This document shows positions 1 to 11,300 of a stretch of DNA of 64,000 bases, piece by piece (within the stretch, counting starts at the first letter, position 1; each line of letters begins with the position of its first letter). The notes beneath the pieces were generated by a model. It saw only the letters and a program-made list of their open reading frames with translations, made no database searches and was not told the origin of the DNA. The stretch is taken from the NCBI GenBank assembly GCA_947462335.1, contig OX381720.1, positions 45,168,654 to 45,232,653 of the forward strand, written 5' to 3'. Source of the stretch: Harmothoe impar. Its lineage: Eukaryota > Annelida > Polychaeta > Phyllodocida > Polynoidae. Made by a program: the position numbers and the translations under genes.

Positions 1-2342
1 TTACTTTCCTATAAGAAGGCAGTTCATTAAGCTTCATGTATACATGTACAATCTAGGACGTTGCAATGATAAAGATGTCCCACATGGCAAATTGACACTG
101 GAATGCTTTCCATGTAAAAAGAGTGGAATTGGTGAATATAATTGAACACCTTAGACGTATAATACTTATACAAACACATACTATATATTACATCAGTAAC
201 ATCATATTTGTTCATGACACTCCGTTAAGAAACAAATAACAAAGACCCTTTCTAGTGTTTTGAATGAAACTGGTCTCTAGAAAATATATTAAAGTTACAA
301 GCACTGTTTATCGCCACATAGCGGTGGAATTGAAGTAAGTGAAATGATTGAATGGGTCGATCCTATTCACCCTCCTTGAATAATATCGAATGAAATGAGA
401 ATAACGTTAATATGACCATGATATATACTTGTATGGAAACACACCTATAAGTACAAAGTATACTAGATAACGATGCATTGAGCGGAATATTTCTTTTATG
501 ATTCACTTGAAAAGGGTGCACCGGCACTAGTTCAGGTTGCAGCTCTTTGGTTACTTAGTGGTAATAATTCCCTACATGTATACAATTATGCTACATTATT
601 CTCATACTGACACATCTTCATAGGGTCATCTCGTATAGCTTGGGTGGAATGATAGCAAGATGTGAGACTACAACTGTATTTCAATAACTCATAGCAGTGA
701 GTGTATCCACGGGCAGCTACGTGGTTTGATAATAAGATACTCACCTACTATATGAGCCGTCATATAGAAAAGATACTCTATGCGGGGGCGGGCGGATCAT
801 ATGCTTGGCTTTTCACCTTAAATAGTTATTCAATAAGGTAAGCAGCCAAGCAGAAAGGGTGATCCGCGCACCCTGCCCACCATCGTGTTGTGTTATACAC
901 CCGGGTTATACACACATTTATCATTTTATGTACAGCTATCATTAGCTCAATGAGATGCATTACAAAATAGGTTCCCTAATAATCGTAATGGTAATTGGAA
1001 ATGAATTAATCCGAAAGGGAAAGAACATAGATAAGCACAGCTAGGCACATGGACATATCGTTGGACATATCGTTTGTTCCGAAGCATATCAGCTATTAGT
1101 AATACATCCAAAGTATATTACATGATGAGTTACATCTTTCAAGTCCATAACATTATAGGGTGAACACAATTATAGTCAGGAAGAGTGCAAATTAAATATG
1201 TTAATATGTTGTATTATAGTCTGCATAATAATAAGAGTGACACTACTTCATACTTGAAGATAGCAGAGTGAAATATGAATAAATAATTCATAATAAAGAC
1301 ATGCGCACGTCTATATGCATATACGTCCATCTAATAAACCTGTGTTTTTTTAGAAACCATAATTAACAGATTTATACAGGTATAATATATACAGGACTAG
1401 CTCACGTTACATATGACACTGTCAAGCTTAAAGTACAATGTCTCTAGTTATCGTCCTTGGTATGGAAAACTGGATTTAGTTGAATGTCATTAAAAGCCCG
1501 AGATTATGGTTCCACACATTGAAAGTCGTAGAAAAATCTGATTTGAATTCCGAATTCCAACATTGCACATTGATTAGGATCGTTTGATAAAGACTGTAAA
1601 ACACATACATTATGAGATACAATTTCCACACATTGAATACTAATACGTATGTTTTAGCACCACCGTATAGGCCTACAAGTGTTGGTCTAGGAAACTTAGT
1701 CTGCAGCCGGCAGCTATTGCTATTAAAATGTCCCACCTTCCAACACCCCAGAAGGGGTCAAATGTTATGTTTTAACAAAACAAAAAAAGGGGTAAATCAT
1801 TAAGGTTCCCTCCCAATTCACCGGCTGTTAATGACCAGTACTTGACTACACTTTTGGACTGAGGAATATAGACCTTGCAAATAAGATCGTCTGGAAGATT
1901 TGGATAAATCTGCTGAAACATTGGATTGATCAGATATAGCAAGTACCAAATCAAGCGGTGGTAAACAGTATATTTTGCAAAGACTGTACTTCAGATATTG
2001 ACAACAACTGCAGAACACAATATACGATAATTCTCCAAAATGCATTGGCGTTTTGTCATAATTAACAAACTTCCAACACATATGGAGAATTCTGTTACGG
2101 AATGTCTGCTATTTTCAGCCAGTACACAGAACCTGGTCTTATAGATATTAAAGATACTGTCGTAAAGAACCTCAAATGTAACTCGATGCTCCAATGGCAT
2201 CTATACAATTGGAAAAGAAAGCAACAACACATACTGCCCTTAACACTCTATATCATCACAATGGCAAGTCCAGGAGGCTGTGGAACTTTTCGGTAATTTA
2301 GTAATTCTATGAATAAGTGTACCGTATCCAGACGCTACTCGC
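1..2342. other. Intergenic DNA 3' of TMEM199; no gene seen
   Basis: No exon with plausible splice signals and a recognisable protein was found on either strand. The short open frames here lack codon structure or family resemblance. A GC-rich inverted motif around 775-885 (GCTTGGCT facing AGCCAAGC) ends in a segment that recurs at about 2645-2700. The TMEM199 3' UTR must begin here on the minus strand, but I could not fix its poly(A) signal. Confidence 0.5.
824..880 (+). repeat. Dispersed repeat, copy 1 (partner at 2645-2700)
   Basis: The stretch running from TTCAATAAGGTAAGCAGCC to GTGATCCGCG closely resembles the one at about 2648-2697 (TTCAATAAGCTTAGCAGCC to TTGATCCGCG). In both cases an AT-rich part containing 'aaggtg' or 'ttcacctt' lies before it. 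This looks like a pair of diverged copies of a short interspersed element. The family is not recognised. Confidence 0.5.
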
Positions 2343-5300
2343 TCACACAGTATACTTGATCAGGAAGTAAAGGTCTGCGATGAAGACCGCTGTCCCGAAA
2401 ACCATCCCCACCAGAAGTTGCTGAAAGGACAAGTACTTTGAATTAGATTTCAATGATCGTTTTCCACGAAGGAAGAGTTGTATATTCTTATCACAAAATT
2501 ATCGTTACATCACATGGTATCAGTACTATTTAATCAACTATCTTCATCGACTCAGTAGAAATGCAAGATACTCCGCAGGCGGCATGGGGCATCCCTTCCG
2601 CATTAATTAAAAGGTGTTAACTGTTTAATTTTGATGTAATATATTTTCAATAAGCTTAGCAGCCCCACAGAAACGTTGATCCGCGTGCATCAACACGGGA
2701 CATCTTTCCTGCATGTATGCGGCAGAGCTTACTGAAAGTTACGATAGGCCTATATTAAAGAGGGGCGACAAACTTTTATATTAAGACCCAGGCCCTGCTT
2801 GTATAACATGTACAAGCAATATCACTGGGTATCTGTCATCAATTCATTTTATTATAACAAATGCATTCCCTGTCCTCTAAATCAAAGTAAAGTCATAGTA
2901 GTTCGGTGCATGGGCACTATAAAAGTAGTACAAAGTAGACACAGGACGGAGCAGTCACCCCCCCCCCCCCTCCCACACACACACATACCAGCAGCCCTCA
3001 GGTGGAGGTGTTATCACACACCTGTAATCAGGCGGCAGGTGTGTCCGGCAGACAACCACCTCAAGAGGCACCTCTTGGACTCCTACAGCATGAGCGGCAG
3101 ATAACAGTGTTGGTGCGAGCAGGCACACAGAGAGGATGCTCAGTGCCAAGGTGTGCGGAGAAGTCTTTCTGCGTGACTGCTCACACTATGGGTATAGACC
3201 CCTAAAATCAACATGGCGACATGGGCATTTCTTAAAATCGACATGGGACATGAAAAAAAATCTCATATGGAGTGAGGTGGGCTACTAAAATTTCAAAAAT
3301 GTTCCTGGGGCCAGAACCCCAAGACCCCCATTTATAACTTTGACACTAGTGACATGGCTTTTTCCTTAATGACATGTGACATGGCCATTTCTTAAAATCG
3401 ACATGCGACATGGGGATCCCCCCCCCCCCCCACTCACACACTGTCCTGTCATGGACCCCCCTTGTCCCTAGTGTGAGCAGCCACACAGAAGGGATGCTCA
3501 ACGTGGCCGCACGCGGGGCATCCTTTCTGGGTGGCAGTTCTTACACAACTATTATAAAGCAGGGTGATGACGCACTTCTGCATGCAGGGTCAGTAAGTGG
3601 GGACATGCACTAAGATACCCACACTTTGGGAACATTGAGAACGTATCATTTGTAATTGATATTCACCCTTACTGTTGATATGAACTACAGGTTCAAGTTT
3701 CATATTTTTTCCCAAAAATTACATTTTCAAAAAATTATTGTGTACATTGTATCTGGACCATGAACGTAGAGTTCAGTGTCGGGAAAACAGTGTTAGGCAA
3801 CAAACCATTTCCTTGTCAACCGATCTGGAAAGTGGGATAAGGAAAGTAGGAACAGCTCACTAAAGCCCACAAATCTAGTCAGTGCAAAGGGATGTGTCAG
3901 ATGAGACAATTTCCTCTACACCTATATACATGGTGTTGAATGTTGTGCACGTTTTTTGACGACTTCCATACGTTGTCACCAAACAATGTCTGTAAATACA
4001 GTTGGAGATATCTTTCCATTGTCCCTTAGTACGTGCCAGAAGAGGCATAGAACTAGATCTACGTCTCTGGTGACGGAGAAAGAGGATACTGTTGAAGAGG
4101 CCCCTCTTAGACCCTAAAACCTGTCGCAACCAGATAGGAATCAATTTTCACACATCTCATTTATTAAATGTTAACCCTTTAATGGCAGCATAGAGCTCCA
4201 ATGCACTCTGCCCTTTTGTCATGGACTCGTCTGCGCTGCATTCATGCATCATAGATCTACAGTGCTGATACTCCCCTTAAGAGGTCGGATTGATGCACTC
4301 ACACAGCACCGGCAAATTGGATATGAAGCATTTCGGGTATCATGACGTCCTCAAAGGGTAAGAACTAAATAATATATCAACTTGGAGAGATCTCTTGACT
4401 TTGCCGCTGCCCTCCATGTGTAGGGGCACATCGGGCTGACAAAGGGACAGCGGTGGCCGCTGAAGAGGCACCTCTTACACCCAGTAACTGATTGCCGCCT
4501 TACAGACAAGTGTGTTTCAGGCCACGTGACCGTCCTAGACAAAACAGCACCAACTCGGTATTTTTCGTGCAATTTTAGGAAAAAAGATAATAATTCTAGT
4601 GAATTTTTAGTTTTAGCATACTTCTCAATCATTTTGATTATATTTCTTTTGTTAATTAAAATCCAACATTCCTACCTCAAATGTGCTAATAATTCAAACA
4701 CACCATTATCATCCCTTTTTCGGCCTGAGCCGATAATGAAACCGTGACGCATGGCTTCAGGATGGATTATCACAAACTGGGTGTATTTCTGAAGAGGCCC
4801 CACTTGGACCCCCAGGGGCTGAGCGGGGCCGGTGGTGTCCGGTAAAGAGGGGACTCGCTGAAGAGGCACCTCTTAGACCTAGCGCGCCGCTCGCAATCAG
4901 TTTACGAGCTGATTATAGCGAGACACGGAGACACGCTTATACCGGTCAGTCCCTGGTACTGTCCTATTCACCCGGTCATCCCTTTGTTGAATTCTAGATA
5001 TGTAGCACTATTGTTTGTGAGTCAATTGATCGATGCAAGAAAGAATCGTCACGCAGTTAACCGAGGGATTCTTTATTTTGTTTTACGAGGTTAGCCATAT
5101 ATATAACTTGGTGATGAAAACATTCTGACTGGCCATTTTGAATGAAACTACAAAGGTACACTCGCACCCAATGAAAAAGCACTTATCATGGAATATAAAT
5201 TACCGGGTATAATCTTTTAAATCTGAGATACTGATCTTTTATAAAGAAGGCCCTTGAAGGTCACTTCCCAAGTGAGGCCACTCAAGTTAAAAAGATGGGC

Positions 5301-8300
5301 CAATCAGTTGAGTGCTTTTTGCACCTCAAACCTTTGTGCTTCCGCATAGTATAAAGCTACGTAATACTAAGGGTGAAAAGTTGAGAAATAGTTGCTTAAA
5401 TAGAGTTAAGGATGAAATACTCACCATTGGCAAACTTGGTGTTTCCATTGCATATTCCATGGCCTTATATCCAAAGACGAAGGCGCCAATGACCGTCAGC
5501 AGAAAGTTGACTACAGTTAGAAGCTGGTTGTTCATCTGCTTTACTGTAGAATTAAGAGGAAAACCCATTAAAGATTACATATTAAGCGGTTTTGTTTCGT
5601 TTCAATTTTGAACTGCTTGTCCATGTCTCTCTTTTGATTTAAAGTACCGGTAACGTAGACCTAAATGTATCTACAAATCATTTTCAGATCATTTATTTGT
5701 CTACGATTTAAATGCAAGTATTTGTTACTTTTCAAGGATTTAAATTTTAATTGCACACACGAAGAACTAAATCACTATGGGGTAGGGTTGACAGGATATG
5801 TTGCATGAACCAAGAGCACATTTCCACAATTATCTACAACATAATATATGAATATGATTTCATAGCATGCTTGCTGGGTGGGAACTATCTCTATGCTTAA
5901 TAACATCTACCACCTGGTATGATAACCAATTACTCAATGTGCTAGTTACACAACTTAGCTTGATATGATAGATGGGGAAATGTCATGGTGCTACCGTATA
6001 TCAAAGCACACCCACTCAACAAAAAACGTTATTTAACATTTGCAAACGTTTTTATATGGTTTGCAGAAGAACGTTTCTTTAAAAACGTCGTTTAAACGTT
6101 TCTATATAGTTCATAATATAAACGTTGCTATCTAGAACGTTATTTAACCTTTCTAGATGGTTTGTAGGAGAATTTTTCTTTCCGTGATGTTATATGATGT
6201 TTCTACAGGGTTTAGATAAAAAAGTTGCTATTTAAAACGCTATTGAGCATTTCTATATGGTTTAGAGCAAAAACGTTTATATCCGATACATTATTAAATG
6301 TTTATACATAGTTTGGACAAAAAACGTTTGTATAAAAACGTTATTTTAATGTTAATTAACGTTTCTCTTGATGCCAATATCTTCACACAGGAGGCAGCAC
6401 TATCAGTTGATGGTATTTTGCTGGTGCCCCACCACATTATCTTATAAAAAAAAGTGCCACAATGATAACTATCCCAATCAGTGTAGTTCCTATCAAATCA
6501 ATTTTCATAGACTAGCAGCAAGATGAACGGTATCTATACAGTCCCGGATGGGGATATGGCTGTAAACACCAATCTGATGGGTATTTAAGATGTATATAGT
6601 TTCCCCTATCCAAATGGGTATTAATTTTGTAATACCTACAAGTATGAAGGGCTTCTTTGCACTATAGCCCTACTGAACGTAGTAAAGAGCTTTGTATCTC
6701 ACTGATGGTTGCATGTATGGTTAGTGAATAGATACTTTGCTAATACACCCTCCAAACAAAGTCTATACCGTTAAACAAAAAGTCTTTTTGTTGAGTGGGC
6801 AGTATACAGTAGCGATGAGGTAACATGATATGACATAATACTGTAAATTCCTGCGTATAACCCGCACCCCCACTTAAGAAAATCCTCTGAGCAGATCCTA
6901 TGAGCAGATTTGGGATCCTAATTTAGGGGGATTTAGTTTGGTAGTATAAATACAAAAACCCTGGTATAACCCGCACTCTATATACCATACTGTCGTGTTT
7001 AAGAGCCCCGGCACTTATAGCTTTGGAGGGGTGTTTACCCCCGGCACTTATACAAGACAGGCGCTTATTCAAGATCCAGTTTTAGTGCTTAAGAGTAATC
7101 TCAAGACCCTCATACCCCGGCCCTATACAAGACGGGGGTTTATTCAATAATAGGTGCTTAAACGCAACGGTACGGTGGGCATGTTTTATAGCAAATTAAA
7201 GCTGAGTTTAGTTACCGTACGACCCGCGGGTAGAACGCGGGAGTTTACGATACTAATAATCACGCAGATCAGTGTGTCCTTGTGTACATGGGTACTAGTC
7301 TGAAGGCCAAACACTGACAGATTGTATATCCCTCATATACCATTTTGAGGTCTTCTTAACTTGGTATGATATAATACAAAGGCTGTTATTTTAGAGTAAT
7401 TATGAGATTATCAAAGAGAGCGGCTTTTTCCCTGCTTATGAAAATCTGAGGGTAGCACTAGCAGAAGAAATATGTGCAGAGCAGGGAGGGATTGGAATGC
7501 GCTGGGGTAGAGAATTTTTGCAATGTTCCTTAAGCACTATAATGGCTTCTTGTGTACGCTCCTCCAAATTGAAGAGCGCCTGGCGCTTTATTGTGACAGT
7601 ATGGTATTTGCTCTTGTGGTATAAGAATATGAAAGTAGAAAATTGTCTGATATGTTGACAAGTTTTTAATCAGAAAAAAGTGTGTTTCATGTTACATAGT
7701 CTGAAAATCTAGGTAGGGTAGGTAAGATTTTAATTCAATTAATTAATTGATTAATTAATTTTTTTACTTTGGCCAGAAAAGTACCCAAAAATTGACTTGC
7801 AATCTTCAGCGCGGACTCACAGACAACAGCGTCAACTCATGAACTATTGAATTGACTCTGAAATAGCCCGAAAATTACTTTAAATGTAAATATTTTCTTA
7901 AAATTGAACAAAAATTTCTAGGGTCGGCCCTGTTCTGCTAGGTAGGGTCGGGTAACCTGAAACACACCTTTTTTTTTAAATGTTGCCTTACTCCAAAGAA
8001 ACATTGTCTGATGTATATGCCTTCCCTGGTAATGATCAAGACCAATAATTGATAAAAAAAAAAAAAAAAAGATTTCATGTATCTTCATCTAGACAAGTGT
8101 TTGAGACGCATGCTGAAGACAACCAGTCTGCTGGGTCACTACGGGGTAAAATTGTGTGCATGAAGAACCTTTAATAGCATACCACCAGTGGTCTTAGTGC
8201 CAGTCCATATGTCCTACATGGTTCATACGAGATACTTTAAAGGCCCAGTGCCCCTATATGTAGAGCTGAGTACCTGTCCCGACTGCACTCTGACTGTTAC

Positions 8301-11300
8301 TGGACGTGCAGTAAGATCTGCGGGTATAATAGAGACCCTAGCTCTCCGTCGCCCCCTTGTGGATAACCTGTAATACGCTGTCTAACCTAGAGGGGGCGGT
8401 GGTATCCTATACTTAGCATGTTGAGTACTCACAGCTTAGGGTTTTATATGCTCCTGTATGTGGCTCATGCTTATTTTTGTTTTCTCATGATATTTCAATT
8501 CAAATTATATTCATCAGTAATAGGTCTGAAGGTGATAATTATACTGATTCTTACCTTCTTGTCCTATACTTGGTACTCCATCAAGTCCTTTCATCGACTG
8601 TAATAAAAAGACACTATGATAAGATCATGACAGTTATTAAAAACACCAATAAACGCAAATGGTTGAGCAACAGGGCAATTGTATTATACGTGCATTTAAA
8701 CTTTTGCATTACGTCTTAAGCTAAGATAGTTAAGTACAAGATAGTCTGTTTGAGCAGGGAATTGACAATAGAGTACAAATCATACTCACTTTGATGTCTA
8801 CATTTTTGGTCATAGAGGCATATTCCCGATTAGCCTCCTCTGCCTTGAGCTTCTCGATACGCTGCTCAAGTTCAGGGCTCTGCAGGATTAAAAGAACAAC
8901 ATATTAAAAAATGGATTTTTCTTGCAGTTTACTCTACCCATCAAAATTATCACGATACGATCAAGAGATGAGTAAAATGTGTATTTCCCAAAATAAAATG
9001 TACAAAATCAAACAACTGTTGCTGCTTGTGGCACAGCTCTACAGTTAACCTTTCATCATCAGAATCACTATATTACCGTATGTTTAATATCAGTTATATC
9101 AGTTCCTTTTGCTTACCCTAGGTGGCGGTTCAAACTTGGGGAGGTACACGTTACTGCCCTCCAGCAGTTCATGAAGATACAGACTACCTGAAATACATAT
9201 CACATAGATGTTGAAAACCATGTCAACCTTGTGCTTAGTTATAACCATACAAGCATCATTAAGAAGTATAAGAGTATTTTGGCATACTTTTGTATACTAC
9301 ATGTTTGTACTAATATGATAAATTAGACAAAGCAAAAATAATCATCCTTGTTATATGTAAATTTGGATTATTTTGTTACATTAACACCACTCATAGGTTA
9401 GGTTGTAAATGGGTGTGGGATACATAGAACACACATCACAAGTTTAAACAGTTGCATGTATCTTTCAGGTATTGTGTTAGTATTTGATATATTATAACCC
9501 CTTAAGGGAACATAGCGTTTTAATCAACTATGCCCTTTGTTGCATGATACTAGCTATTTCTGCATTCATACATCATGCCGACCCTATGGGGTTGATACAT
9601 CCCGAGGGTCGTCATGATACACCAACGCAGCCCCAGCGAGTTACTCCTTGGTGTTGTGTTGGCGCATCATGACGTCCGATGTAGATGAAACATAGCAGCG
9701 TCATGTCGTCCTTAAAGGGTTATAATTGCAGTAATAGCTGAGGATGGCAGCACATGTATGTATAACCCCAACAGCAGACAGCGGCGTATTAGTGTATTCC
9801 CACGAGAATACTGTTATGTGAAAACCATAATGCATGTATTAGTTGAGACAAAGGCCTGAAAATAGAGTAATTCGTTCAAGAAAACACTGACCAAGAGTGG
9901 AACTCTATCAACTGAATTCAATAAGAATCCCACAAGTTAATAATAGCAATATATACCTGGTCTTTTTAAATGTTGAAACCCAGCTTTCAACATAGGAATT
10001 TTAACGAGAAATAAAACAGACAAAGTGCATCATATGGATCTTCTTTTTTTTATTTGATGTGCATCTAATCATTTTTCTCCGTCAGGCATCAAGCCTACAT
10101 ATATATTGCTATAATATTAGTAAATTGTTTTAGTAGTAATTGGTTACAAAGACTGTAAAGTCGATAGTCCGTGCTTCGCATCTACTTTAATAGGGTGCAA
10201 AACAAATTATGATTCATCAAAATGTCAATGGAAGTAAAATATGAACCTGTTTTCGGAGAATAAAGAAATTTAGTTATCATAGACTAAGCCCAACACCAAC
10301 AATATAAAATGTATTTTTCAAAACCTTGTGACCAAACTAAAAAGCTTCCCTGTGTAATATATACAAAAGATGTCCACCGCTCAACTTACCCAAAATTAAC
10401 ATTAAACCAAAGCTATCTTACGTTTTTTTTCACCAAACTGGTCTATGAATTATATATGTATACATACTGACTATCTTTTATACAGTAGCACATCTTTTAT
10501 TAAAATGCTTGCTTGGACCCTGAATGGGCCATCGTAATGAACTTAAACCAAGTGTGGTACAGCATCATTCGACATTCGACATCGATAAAAACAAGTTAAA
10601 TAAAGCTAAAACACTAGGCTAGACTAGTCTACTACCGATGGCTTCTTCAGCAGGCAAAGTTCTGTGTTAACCATTTGGGGACGGCTTTAACATCCTCCAA
10701 TGCATTATACCCTTCATCATCATGATTCATGAGTACATCGCCAGTGCTACATTCAATCATCATGCGGACCCTATGGGGTTGACACATTCCTGAAGGGTCG
10801 CATAATGCTTGAATGCAGCACAGGTGAGTAGACTCGCCATGGGCATGGTTGTATAAATGCATCATGGCGCCAAAGGGCATATAAGCATTAAAGCACTATC
10901 CGATCCTTATAAAATGGTTAAATGAGATACCCCATTATCAGTTGTGGTTGAATCTAAACTGAATTGACATATACAAAAAACAATATTGTTCAGTCCCTAA
11001 TGGGCATGGCCTCGGCTGATAAAGTAATCCACAACTACAAGACCTACCTCAATTTTACTTTGTGGCTATATCAAAGTGGGCAAGAATTTTTCATTTGGCA
11101 AATTCCAAGCTTTACAGACAGCATGATACCTCAGGCTCAATACTTTATTTCGATTGCCTGATATTTTACCAATGCTGAGGTGTCAACTCCTGGTGCTGAT
11201 TTGATATCATGTTGACAAATGGGCATAGGCCTAGTTCATTAAAACTCTATGCTGTTAAGTAAGAGACTGTCCTTATTTATACCATTCATTGCATAGCCGT

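Larger units (their letters stand above)
3060..4876 (+). repeat. Five copies of a palindromic AAGAGGCNCCTCTT motif
   Basis: The near-palindrome AAGAGGC(A/C)CCTCTT, usually preceded by CTG and followed by (A/G)GAC, occurs at 3063-3076, 4095-4108, 4463-4476, 4792-4805 (imperfect) and 4861-4874. All copies lie in TMEM199 intron 4. Flanking words such as GCTGAGCGG are shared between some copies, so they probably belong to a larger decayed interspersed repeat. Function is unknown. Confidence 0.6.
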
